Part shown: in pieces, positions 29,134-37,330 of the stretch
Layout: each line of letters starts with the position of its first letter
Numbering within the stretch: the stretch's first letter is position 1
DNA from: Candidimonas humi
GTDB taxonomy: Bacteria; Pseudomonadota; Gammaproteobacteria; Burkholderiales; Burkholderiaceae_B
Assembly: GCF_019166065.1 (NCBI RefSeq)
Contig: NZ_JAHTBN010000007.1
Coordinates: 62,001 to 126,000 of the forward strand
Direction: 5' to 3'
Length of the DNA: 64,000 bases
Notes under the pieces: generated by a model
Told to the model about the DNA's origin: nothing
The model's input: the letters and a program-made list of their open reading frames with translations, nothing else
Database searches by the model: none
Made by a program: the position numbers and the translations under genes

Positions 29134-30705
29134 TTATTTGAGCCAGACATTCCAGAAGTGGTTCATGTAGTAGGGCTGGAAGCCGCCCACCTTCTTCGTG
29201 TTTATGATCTGCACATTGCCCCGGTCGGCAACCTTGATCATGTAGGCCTGGTCCAGCACACGCTGCTCGATGGTGAGCCAGGCGTCCTTGCGATCCTTGA
29301 AGTCCGGCGAGGAATAGAACTTCTCGTAGGCGCCGTCCAGGACCTGATCGCCCTTGACGTGGGGAAAGTTGTAGATCATCGTCTGCCACTGCTGCGGCCC
29401 GAGTATCGGATTGGAGCAGAAGCTCGTGGTCGAGACATTCCAGTTGCCCTTGCCGGTCTGCAGGTTGGAGGCATTGGTGGTCCAGTCCGTCATGTCGATC
29501 TTCACCTTCATGCCGGCCGCCTTCAACTGTTCGGAGAGCACCAGGATCGCATCGCGCATGTAGTCATAGTTGTTGTTGGTCTGCAGGACTATGGGCTGGC
29601 CGGCGTAGCCCGCCTGCTTGAGCAGTTCCTTGGACTTGGCGGGGTTGTTTTCGTCGTAGCGGCCGTCGGTGAGCTTGCCGCCGTAATACGCGCCGTCCGG
29701 ATAGACCATGGAATGGTTCTTGCGGCTGGCGCCGATCACCTTCATGAGGTCTTCCACATGCACCGCGCTGCGGATGGCCTGGCGCACCTGCACCTTGTCC
29801 GTGGGCGATTGCTGCGTATTCACGATGAAGTATTGCTGGCAGTACGGATAGACCGTGACTTCATGCAACTGCTTCTGCCCCTTGATGCGCGCCACGAGTT
29901 CCTGGGGAATCGACGAGGTGAAGTCCGCTTCGCCCGTCTGCATGGCAGCCAGCCGCGCATTGGCCTCGGGCACGAAATTGAAGCGCACGGCGTCCACATA
30001 TACGGTGCGCCGGCCGGCGAAGCCATCGGGCCCCGGCTCGCGGTCATCGGCCGCATAGCCGTCGAAACGCTGCAATACCAGATGGCTGTCCTTCACCCAC
30101 TGGCCCAGCTTGAACGGCCCCGTGCCGATGATGTCGATGCCGCGGGCCGGCTTGTCCTTTTCTTCCGCAGGCAGGATCACGAAGGGATAGACCGGCGTCT
30201 TCAGCATGTCCAGGAAGGCTGCATTCAGCTTCTTGAGCTTGATGACGAACGTGTACGGATCGGGCGTGTCGTAGCCCTGTACATCGCCCAATGCGGAGCG
30301 GTTCGGGCTGACCCGGGCGTAGCGCTCGAAGGTCGCCTTCACATCCGCCGAAGTCATGGTCTTGCCGTTGTGGAACTTCACCCCATGGCGCAGGATGAAC
30401 GTATAGGTCTTGCCGTCGTCGCTGGTCTTGATTTCCTTGGCCAGCAGCGGCTTGGTGTCGTATTTCCCGTCTATGGTGACCAGGCCTTCGTATAGATGGT
30501 GGATGACCTCCAGATCCACCATGCTGGCCGCCACTTGCGGGTCGAGCGTGCCCGGCCCGGACAGGCTGGCATAGACCAGCGTTCCACCTCGCTTGGGCGC
30601 ATCGCTCTGTGCCGTCGCGGCGCTCGCCCCTGCCAGCCCCCCGAGTAGCGCCGCGCCCAGGACGACGGCCCCTCCGAACCGCTCCAGTCTGGAATCTGCA
30701 AACAT
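29134..30705 (-). CDS. Oligopeptide/dipeptide ABC transporter substrate-binding protein
   Basis: 523 residues from the ATG at 30705, chosen for the AAGGGGAG that precedes it. A signal peptide (hydrophobic AVVLGAALLGGLAGASA, cleavage near ATAQ) is followed by the family-5 SBP pattern: GGTLVYASLSGPGTLDPQVA, YEGLVTIDGKYDTKPLLAKE and FILRHGVKFHNGKTMTSADV. It is periplasmic and large enough for peptides or peptide-like amides. It is flanked by two putative amidase genes, hinting that the ligand is an amide. Confidence 0.93.
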   Translation of the reverse strand: MFADSRLERFGGAVVLGAALLGGLAGASAATAQSDAPKRGGTLVYASLSGPGTLDPQVAASMVDLEVIHHLYEGLVTIDGKYDTKPLLAKEIKTSDDGKTYTFILRHGVKFHNGKTMTSADVKATFERYARVSPNRSALGDVQGYDTPDPYTFVIKLKKLNAAFLDMLKTPVYPFVILPAEEKDKPARGIDIIGTGPFKLGQWVKDSHLVLQRFDGYAADDREPGPDGFAGRRTVYVDAVRFNFVPEANARLAAMQTGEADFTSSIPQELVARIKGQKQLHEVTVYPYCQQYFIVNTQQSPTDKVQVRQAIRSAVHVEDLMKVIGASRKNHSMVYPDGAYYGGKLTDGRYDENNPAKSKELLKQAGYAGQPIVLQTNNNYDYMRDAILVLSEQLKAAGMKVKIDMTDWTTNASNLQTGKGNWNVSTTSFCSNPILGPQQWQTMIYNFPHVKGDQVLDGAYEKFYSSPDFKDRKDAWLTIEQRVLDQAYMIKVADRGNVQIINTKKVGGFQPYYMNHFWNVWLK

Positions 30706-30816
30706 TGTGCTCCCCTTCAATCTTCAGTGGATAGTCCATGCCCCGCTGCGAGGCATGGCCCTGCCGGTTGAAAACGCAGCGCAAGCATCTGGCAAGATAC
30801 CCGCGCCGTGCATCGA

Positions 30817-33066
30817 TCAAGCATTCCGGACGGTCTGTGAAATCTCCTGCCGCGACACGGCGGCCGCGTCGACCGCCGCCCGCGAGAACGGCGCAGGCGC
30901 CAGCTCGCATTTCGCCCACAGGGCGTTCTGGTCGCCGTAATGCGCGCTACCGGGAACGCCGGAGGCGCCGTGAAACACCACCCAGCGGCTGTTGTCCCAG
31001 TCGCCGACATCGAAAACATAGCGCGCCACCGGGCCGTAGGTCGCCGCCGGGCCGCCTGACGGATAGGCTCCGTGCGCGCTTACGCAATCGCCATCGCCCC
31101 CTACAGGCTGCGATGCGGGCGCAAGCCGGCTGGCCTGTTCCGGAAACACGGACGCCAGCGGATGGGCGAACACGGGGCGATGCAGTTCGCCCCATGGCGC
31201 GATCGTCTCGTCGCCGGCCACTTCGAGCAGCGCTTCCCGTATGACCTCGTCCCAAGTCGCTCCCGCCAGCAGGCTGGTATCGTCGCGGCGCAGCAGGTCC
31301 GGCAATGTCCACCAGAGCTGGTTGACGGGGACGACGCCGGGCGCGGCCATGCTTGCGTAGATGTCGTCCGCCGCCGCATCCAGGCCCGAACGGCGCGCCA
31401 GAATCCGCGTCATTTCCTGCCGCACGAGATAGTAGGCGGAAGGCGCCTGCGCCCCCGGATCCATATTGCCGTCCCACTGCGCAAGCATGTCCAGCAGGCG
31501 CTGCGCAGCCGCATCGTCGACATGCACCATAGCGATACGCGCTGCGATTTCGACCGCGCGCGCGCTGCTCGTGTCGGCCAACACGGCCCGCATATCCGCC
31601 ACGCCGGCACGATCGATGCCCCCGAGCCGCTCGTCGATGCGGCGCGCGCGCGTGGACGGATGGCAATCGGTGCACAAGTAGTCGCCCTGCCCGTCCGGCA
31701 CGATACGATTGTTGGCCGTGACCAGCCGGCCCGACGGTGGATCGACCAGGCGCGGCATTCTTTCCCAGGGAATATAGCCCCGCCATTCATGTTCGCCGGT
31801 CCAGCCCGGCACCGGCAGCCAGCCGTTGGCCCGATCGCGCTCGGGCACGATGGCGCGCACATTCACGCTGATGCGGCCCTGCGTGTCGGCCGACACGACA
31901 CTATGGTCGATGACGCCCCAGGGACGGCAGCGCTCGTTGAATTCCTCCACGCCACGCGCGCGCAGCATGGGCAGCAGGCAATCCAGGGACCGGTCCACCG
32001 GATCCAGTTGCACCGAGCGCAGCGCAACGCCGAAGCTGGTCTGCGCGGCGTCGGTAATGACCGGCCCGTGCCGGGTCTGCACGGCCTGTATGGTGACGTC
32101 TTGGCCGCCGCGCACGTGTATGGTTTCGCTGCGCACCTGGGCGCGTTCCGTGCCGTTTTCGGTGGCATAGCACAGCGGATCGCCAGGATCGAAACGTTCC
32201 AGGTACAGGTCGTGGATGTCGGCAAATGCGTGCGTGACGCACCAGGCCACGTGCTCGGTGTGGCAAAAGTGCGGAAAGGCCGGCACGCCGGGCACCGAAA
32301 AACCCAGCGCGTCGAACTCATCGCAGCTCAGGTGCAGTTGCGAGTACATGGAGGGGATCTCGAATGCGCGATGCGGATCGCCGGCCACCAGCGGCCGGCC
32401 GCTGGCGGTATGCGCCCCCGACACGGCCCAGTTGTTCGAGCCCGCGACCGTCGCGTCGCTCGCCGCCATGCCCAGCACGGCCTCGATGGACGGCGCGAGC
32501 GCTTCCAGGCCGGCAATCCACCGGCGGGATTCACTGTCGGTCTGCGGCACGACGAAGCGCTCGGTGCCGCCGTCCTCGTAGCGCAGCAACCCGACTGCCT
32601 GCGGCCCTATGCGCCGGATGGCCGCGGCCCGCCACAGCTTGAACCATATCGAGCCCATGAGCAGCCCGCGCTGGCGCATCACGGCCACGCAGTGCCAAGG
32701 CTCCCAGGGCTGCGGCCGTTCGCCGAGCAAACCATATTCGACCGGCAGCGGCAGTTGTTCCATGGCGTCGTTCACGCCGCGCGCATAGCATTCGAGCATG
32801 CGCCGGGTCTCGGCAGACAAGTGTTCGTAGTCGCGCAGCGATGCCTGCGCCACGCCCAGGCGGCGCGCCAGCATGTCGGCCGCCAGGCCTTCACGGCCGA
32901 CCCACTCCGCATAGCGTCCCACGGCGCGCCGTCGAGCCGCGTCCATCTGCCACAGCCTGTCCTGCGCGTGAACATAGCCATTGGCATAGAACACGGCGTC
33001 CGTATCCGCGGCGCGGATGTACGGTATGCCCCACTGGTCTCGGAGAATTTCCGCGGACAACGGCAT
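30817..33066 (-). CDS. Penicillin acylase-family Ntn hydrolase without signal peptide
   Basis: 749 residues. ILRDQWGIPYIRAADTDAVF, then ANGYVHAQDRLWQMDAARR, is the classic start of the acylase alpha chain. The nucleophile region is AGSNNWAVSG with Ser210 as the predicted autocleavage/catalytic serine, followed by DPHRAFEIPSMYSQLHL. Known family members (penicillin G acylase, AHL/glutaryl acylases) are exported. Here the protein begins directly with the alpha-chain motif, has no hydrophobic leader, and no upstream start would add one. A cytoplasmic enzyme acting on imported amides is therefore likely. It is the first gene of the importer operon. Confidence 0.88.
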   Translation of the reverse strand: MPLSAEILRDQWGIPYIRAADTDAVFYANGYVHAQDRLWQMDAARRRAVGRYAEWVGREGLAADMLARRLGVAQASLRDYEHLSAETRRMLECYARGVNDAMEQLPLPVEYGLLGERPQPWEPWHCVAVMRQRGLLMGSIWFKLWRAAAIRRIGPQAVGLLRYEDGGTERFVVPQTDSESRRWIAGLEALAPSIEAVLGMAASDATVAGSNNWAVSGAHTASGRPLVAGDPHRAFEIPSMYSQLHLSCDEFDALGFSVPGVPAFPHFCHTEHVAWCVTHAFADIHDLYLERFDPGDPLCYATENGTERAQVRSETIHVRGGQDVTIQAVQTRHGPVITDAAQTSFGVALRSVQLDPVDRSLDCLLPMLRARGVEEFNERCRPWGVIDHSVVSADTQGRISVNVRAIVPERDRANGWLPVPGWTGEHEWRGYIPWERMPRLVDPPSGRLVTANNRIVPDGQGDYLCTDCHPSTRARRIDERLGGIDRAGVADMRAVLADTSSARAVEIAARIAMVHVDDAAAQRLLDMLAQWDGNMDPGAQAPSAYYLVRQEMTRILARRSGLDAAADDIYASMAAPGVVPVNQLWWTLPDLLRRDDTSLLAGATWDEVIREALLEVAGDETIAPWGELHRPVFAHPLASVFPEQASRLAPASQPVGGDGDCVSAHGAYPSGGPAATYGPVARYVFDVGDWDNSRWVVFHGASGVPGSAHYGDQNALWAKCELAPAPFSRAAVDAAAVSRQEISQTVRNA

Positions 33067-33113
33067 CGAGCCCCCTTATTCCTCGCCAGCCTCGCCGGCA
33101 AATTTGCAACACG

Positions 33114-33126
33114 ATATATAATATAT
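33114..33126. promoter_or_regulatory. AT palindrome in the acylase/GntR divergent region
   Basis: ATATAT-A-ATATAT lies 48 bp upstream of the acylase start and 106 bp upstream of the GntR start. The ATATAT core recurs in the palindrome at 34049-34068, so both may be sites of the GntR/FCD regulator. AT content alone could explain it. Confidence 0.35.
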
Positions 33127-33231
33127 TCTGTTCTTTTCGCGCCGGCTGATATCAGTAGTTCTACTTAGTCGACAGTGTTTTCTACAATTGAACAAAACAA
33201 CAACGACAGAAACAGAGACAATCAACGCAAG

Positions 33232-33963
33232 ATGACCGCAGAAAACACGTCTATCGTCCGTTCCAGCCTGACCCGCCAGGTGTACCGCAGCCTGCGCGAC
33301 AAACTCATGTCCGGCCGTTTCCAGCCCGGCGAACGGATCAAGATCCGCGAACTGGCCGCGCAATTGGGCGTCAGCGAAACCCCGGTGCGCGAAGCGCTGC
33401 TGCTGCTGACCAACGACGGCGCCATCGAGATGAAGACAGGCTATTACTTCCTGACTCGCCATCTCAGCCTGGCCGAATACATGGAGATCCGGCGCCTGCG
33501 CCTGATACTCGAACCTATAGCCGCCATCGAAGCCTTGCCGCACGTCGATGCAAACTTCATCGCCGAATTGCGGCGCATCCACACACAGCTGATCCGTGCC
33601 GAGGAAGAAAAAGACTATCCCCAGGCACTGCAATCCAATTTCGACTTCCACTTCTCGCTGTACCGGCGCTCCGGCATGCCGCAGTTGACGGAAATCCTGG
33701 AGCGCCTGTGGATCCAGGCGGGCCCGCTGCTGACTTACCTCTACCCTTACGGCCATCCCACCTACAAGGGCGACCATCAGCACACCAAAGTCATAGACGC
33801 CCTGGAAGCGCAAGACGCCGCTGCGCTGCGCACCGCGGTCGAGCAAGACCTGATAGAAGGAGGCGACAAGTTCATCGCCTACCTGCAGACCATCGACGAA
33901 CAGGCGCCCCAGCCGGTCAAGAAATCCTCCACCAAGTCAATACGCAGAAGCCCCGCCGCGTAA
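33232..33963 (+). CDS. GntR-family regulator, FCD (FadR-type) subclass
   Basis: 243 residues from the ATG at 33232; an in-frame GTG at 33175 adds an unusual Asn-rich leader with no better ribosome site. The winged helix (residues about 10-75) reads RQVYRSLRDKLMSGRFQPGE, then LAAQLGVSETPVREALLLL. The C-terminal FCD domain contains MEIRRLRLILEPIAAIEA and the His-containing helices HFSLYRRSG and GDHQHTKVIDALEA that bind metal and ligand. It is divergent from the acylase/importer operon and upstream of the aminotransferase/transketolase genes, so it may control either or both. Confidence 0.92.
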   Translation: MTAENTSIVRSSLTRQVYRSLRDKLMSGRFQPGERIKIRELAAQLGVSETPVREALLLLTNDGAIEMKTGYYFLTRHLSLAEYMEIRRLRLILEPIAAIEALPHVDANFIAELRRIHTQLIRAEEEKDYPQALQSNFDFHFSLYRRSGMPQLTEILERLWIQAGPLLTYLYPYGHPTYKGDHQHTKVIDALEAQDAAALRTAVEQDLIEGGDKFIAYLQTIDEQAPQPVKKSSTKSIRRSPAA

Positions 33964-34048
33964 CTGCGGCCCGCGTGCGGCACCCTGCCAGTCGCCCACC
34001 CGCCACATGATTGGCGCCAGCCGGCGTTCCATGCTTTACAGTGTTCAA

Positions 34049-34068
34049 ATACATCATATATCATGTAT
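34049..34068. promoter_or_regulatory. 20-bp palindrome upstream of the aminotransferase gene
   Basis: ATACAT (34049-34054) and ATGTAT (34063-34068) flank an ATATAT core with a single C/C mismatch on each side: a near-perfect 20-bp dyad. It lies 70 bp before the aminotransferase start codon, in an otherwise empty 175-bp gap after the GntR gene. Likely the operator of that regulator. Confidence 0.5.
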
Positions 34069-34138
34069 CAAGCGATGTACAAATAAATTGGCAATACCAG
34101 GCTGATCACCCTCTCTCGTTCCTTCACTGGACCCGGAA

Positions 34139-35398
34139 ATGACTGCGACGCAGACGGCGGCAAGTAGACAGATCGACAACGACAACGAGCTCATGGACAC
34201 GAACCTCCGGAGCCGGGCCGAGCGAGTCATCCCAGGGGGCATGTACGGTCACCTGAACGCCAAGGCGCTTCCGCCAGGCTATCCCCAGTTCTTCGAGCGG
34301 GCCCAAGGCTGCCGGGTCTGGGACGTGAACGGCCGCGAATACATCGATTTCATGTGCAGTTGGGGGCCCGTCATTGCCGGCCACAAGCATCCCGGCATCG
34401 AAGAGGCGGCCCGCCGGCAGGCATCGCTGGGCGATTGCATGAACGGCCCCACAGGCCGCCTGGTAGAACTTGCCGAGCGCCTGGTCGGAATGTTGCCCCA
34501 TGCGGACTGGGCCATGTTCCAGAAAAACGGCACCGACGCCACCACCACAGCCCTGACCATTGCCCGCGCCGGCACAGGCAAGCGCAAGATTCTTTTGGCC
34601 AAGGGGGCATACCACGGGGCGGCTCCGTGGTGCAGCCCGTCAGTCGCGGGCGTCACTGCCGAAGACCGCGCCCACCTGATCTACTTCGCCTTCAATGACG
34701 TCGCCAGTCTCGAACAAGCCGCCCGGCAGGCCGGCGACGACCTTGCGGCAATATTGGTGTCGGCCTTCCGCCACGACCTGGGCGTGCCGCAAGAACTGCC
34801 CGACCCGGCCTTCGCGCGCAAGGCGCGCGAATTGTGCGATGCCCGCGGCGCCGCGCTCGTGCTCGACGAAGTGCGTGCCGGCATGCGCCTGTCCCTTTCG
34901 GGCAGTTGGGAAGGCCTGGGCGTGCGGCCCGACCTCGCCGCCTGGAGCAAGGCCATCGCCAACGGCTATGCGCTCGCTGCAGTCACCGGCAACGACCGCT
35001 ATCGCAGGGCGGCGCAGCAGATCTACATCACGGGATCGTTCTGGATGGGCGGCGTGGCGATGGCGGCGGCCCTGGCCACCCTGGACGTGCTGGAACGCAG
35101 CAATGCCGTAGAACATTTCGAGAACATGGGGCTGCGCCTGCGCCTCGGGCTGCAACGTCAGGCGGACAAGTACGGGTTGCCGCTCAAGCAAACGGGCCCG
35201 GTGCAACTACCCTCGGTCATGTTCGAACAGGATGCCGATTTCGCCAAAGGCTCCCTGTTCGCCGCAGAAGCCCTGAAGCAAGGCGTATATCTGCATCATC
35301 GCCACAACATGTTCCTGAGCCTCGCGCACAGCGAACGCGACATAGACCTGGCGCTGCAGGTTACGGATCACGCGTTTTCCAAAGTAGCCGCCCTGTAA
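34139..35398 (+). CDS. Class III aminotransferase (glutamate-1-semialdehyde aminomutase-like)
   Basis: 419 residues. The PLP pocket is clear: GTDATTTALTIARAGTGKRK, Asp243 in VLDEVRAG and Lys272 in WSKAIANG. The overall pattern (RVIPGGMYGHLN at the start, YPQFFERAQGCRVWDVNGRE) is that of the HemL/GSAM branch of fold-type I aminotransferases. There is no heme-gene context and the enzyme leads a transketolase operon, so a catabolic amine or amino-sugar transaminase is more likely than true HemL. Cytoplasmic. Confidence 0.88.
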   Translation: MTATQTAASRQIDNDNELMDTNLRSRAERVIPGGMYGHLNAKALPPGYPQFFERAQGCRVWDVNGREYIDFMCSWGPVIAGHKHPGIEEAARRQASLGDCMNGPTGRLVELAERLVGMLPHADWAMFQKNGTDATTTALTIARAGTGKRKILLAKGAYHGAAPWCSPSVAGVTAEDRAHLIYFAFNDVASLEQAARQAGDDLAAILVSAFRHDLGVPQELPDPAFARKARELCDARGAALVLDEVRAGMRLSLSGSWEGLGVRPDLAAWSKAIANGYALAAVTGNDRYRRAAQQIYITGSFWMGGVAMAAALATLDVLERSNAVEHFENMGLRLRLGLQRQADKYGLPLKQTGPVQLPSVMFEQDADFAKGSLFAAEALKQGVYLHHRHNMFLSLAHSERDIDLALQVTDHAFSKVAAL

Positions 35399-35433
35399 CC
35401 GTATCCGGGCTCGTCCGCAAAAGGAAAGACCTC

Positions 35434-36297
35434 ATGCCTCATGCCTCCCAACCCCCGCGCGCGCCCTTCCCCGCCACCCGCGATCCCGCCGTGCTGGCGG
35501 ACATAGCCCGGTACTTGCGCAAACAGGTCGTCCGCATGGTCGCGCGCACTGGCCAGGGCTATGTGCAACAGGGCTTGGGAGCCGCCGACATCTTCACCAC
35601 GCTCTATTTTTCCGAGCTGAACCTGAAACCACAGGAGCCCGCGTGGGAAGACCGGGACCGGTTCATCCTGTCGACCGCGCACAACACCGCCATCTTCTAT
35701 GCCACGCTGGCTGCGCGCGGACTCATAGACCTGGCCCTGCTGGATACTTATTGCGAGGACGGCTCGCCGCTGGAGATCAACGCCTCCGAGCGCCTGGGTC
35801 CGATGATCGAGGCGACCTGCGGTTCGCTGGGACAAGGCCTGTCCGTCGGAGCCGGCATGGCCGCCGCCCTCGGCCGCGCCGGCAGGCCAGGCCGGGTATA
35901 TGTGGTGCTGGGCGACGGCGAGCTGCAGGAAGGCCAGGTATGGGAAGCCGCCATGGCCGCCGGCAACTGGCGCCTCGACAACCTATGCCTGGTCATCGAC
36001 GCCAACGATATGCAGGTCGAGGGCCATGTCGACCAGGTCCAGGCCAACGAGCCACTGGCCGCCAAGTGGGAAGCCTTCGGCTGGCGCACCCAGGATATAG
36101 ACGGCAATGATATTGCCGCGATCCAGGCCGCCTTGCGCCGGGCCCGGGACGAGCGCGGCCAGCCCCATTGCATCATCGCCCGCACACTGGCCGGCAAGGG
36201 CGCTCCGACTCTGGAAGGAATACTCGGCCACAACCTCAGGCTTCCGGCTGACATTGCAGCCAGGGCGCTCGACGAACTCGATATGCAGGAGGCCTGA
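35434..36297 (+). CDS. Transketolase-like protein, N-terminal (TPP-binding) subunit
   Basis: 287 residues from the ATG at 35434 (AAAGGAAAG upstream). It has the thiamine diphosphate motif GDGELQEGQVWEA (Gly160-Glu163, then Asn191 in DANDMQVEG) and the substrate-pocket segments STAHNTAIFYATLA and CGSLGQGLSVGAGMA. Split transketolases, with separate N and C subunits, occur in accessory catabolic routes such as apulose or sulfo-sugar degradation and in archaeal-type pentose metabolism. It needs the next gene for activity. Confidence 0.92.
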   Translation: MPHASQPPRAPFPATRDPAVLADIARYLRKQVVRMVARTGQGYVQQGLGAADIFTTLYFSELNLKPQEPAWEDRDRFILSTAHNTAIFYATLAARGLIDLALLDTYCEDGSPLEINASERLGPMIEATCGSLGQGLSVGAGMAAALGRAGRPGRVYVVLGDGELQEGQVWEAAMAAGNWRLDNLCLVIDANDMQVEGHVDQVQANEPLAAKWEAFGWRTQDIDGNDIAAIQAALRRARDERGQPHCIIARTLAGKGAPTLEGILGHNLRLPADIAARALDELDMQEA

Positions 36298-36299
36298 TC

Positions 36300-37316
36300 A
36301 TGCCCAACGACCATCTTGCGGTACAGGACTTCACGGACCGCTCCGGCCAACAGGCCGCGCCGCGCCATTATGGAGAAGCCTTGCTGGCCGCCGCACGCGA
36401 CGACGCGCGCATCGTCGCCCTGACCGCCGATCTGACAGGCCCGACCGAAACCGACCTGATGCGCGACGCAATGCCCGAACGCTTCTACCAGGTCGGCATC
36501 TCCGAAGCCAATATGGCAGGCATGGCAGGCGGCATGGCGCGTTGCGGCCATATTCCCTTCATCCATACATTCAGTGTCTTCGCCACGCGCCGCAGCTACG
36601 ATCAGATCGCCATGCAATTGGCCTACCCGGGTCTCAACGCCAAGATCGTCGGATTCATCCCGGGAATCGACACCCTGCTGGGCGTGAGCCACCAGGCCAT
36701 CGACGACATTGCGTTGATGCGGGCACTGCCGCGCATGCGCGTGCTGGAGCCGGCTCCGGGCCAGGTCGCCCATGCCGTTCGGGAAGCGCTCGCCTACGAA
36801 GGGCCGGTCTATCTGCGGCTGGCCCGCAAATCGGGGGGGAACACTGCTTCGACATATCCCGAGCCGGTCGACGGGATTACGGAAATACGTCAAGGCGGCG
36901 ACGGCCTGCTCCTGGCTTGCGGGCTCATGGTGCCCATCGCACAACAGGCAGCGGAACAGTTGGCCGCACAAGGCATCGAGGTCGGAGTGGCCGCCGTCAC
37001 CACGCTCAAGCCCATGAGCGCAAAGGTTCTCGCCCTGGCCAAGGCAACTCCCGTAGTGGTCACTGTCGAGAACCACTCCATCATCGGCGGACTGGGGACG
37101 GCCGTGGCCGAATTACTGGCCGAGGAAGGCGTCTGCGTGAACTTCGAGCGAGTGGGCCTGCGCGACACGTTCGCGTATGGCGGCACGACGCCTTATTTGA
37201 TGAAAACCTTCGGCATGGATGCCGATGCCGTCGTGGAGGCAGTCCTGCGCCAACGCAGGCGTTTCCAGGCGGGCGCCTCCAATGCCGCCAAGCCTCGAGA
37301 TTCCGGAAACAAATAG
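36300..37316 (+). CDS. Transketolase-like protein, C-terminal (Pyr) subunit
   Basis: 338 residues, starting 2 bp after the stop of the N-subunit gene with AGGAGG before it. Glu69 in QVGISEANMAGMAGGMA is the catalytic glutamate that protonates the TPP aminopyrimidine. IHTFSVFATRRSYDQIAMQL and HQAIDDIALMRALPRMRVLE follow. It completes the heterodimer of the split transketolase. The 3' end faces the convergent acyl-CoA synthetase gene with 14 bp between stops. Confidence 0.92.
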   Translation: MPNDHLAVQDFTDRSGQQAAPRHYGEALLAAARDDARIVALTADLTGPTETDLMRDAMPERFYQVGISEANMAGMAGGMARCGHIPFIHTFSVFATRRSYDQIAMQLAYPGLNAKIVGFIPGIDTLLGVSHQAIDDIALMRALPRMRVLEPAPGQVAHAVREALAYEGPVYLRLARKSGGNTASTYPEPVDGITEIRQGGDGLLLACGLMVPIAQQAAEQLAAQGIEVGVAAVTTLKPMSAKVLALAKATPVVVTVENHSIIGGLGTAVAELLAEEGVCVNFERVGLRDTFAYGGTTPYLMKTFGMDADAVVEAVLRQRRRFQAGASNAAKPRDSGNK

Positions 37317-37330
37317 GCTTGCGGCGAGCG

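Noticed and set aside
28900-30495. 531-codon plus-strand frame opposite the peptide-binding protein
   Set aside because: Antisense shadow: the opposite strand encodes an SBP with signal peptide and all family motifs.
31072-33168. 698-codon plus-strand frame opposite the penicillin-acylase-family gene
   Set aside because: Arg/His/Gln-rich shadow; the minus strand carries the GSNNW nucleophile and full acylase length.
34139-35398. Assignment of the class-III aminotransferase as heme-biosynthetic HemL
   Set aside because: No tetrapyrrole context; it leads a transketolase operon behind a GntR regulator, so a catabolic role fits better.
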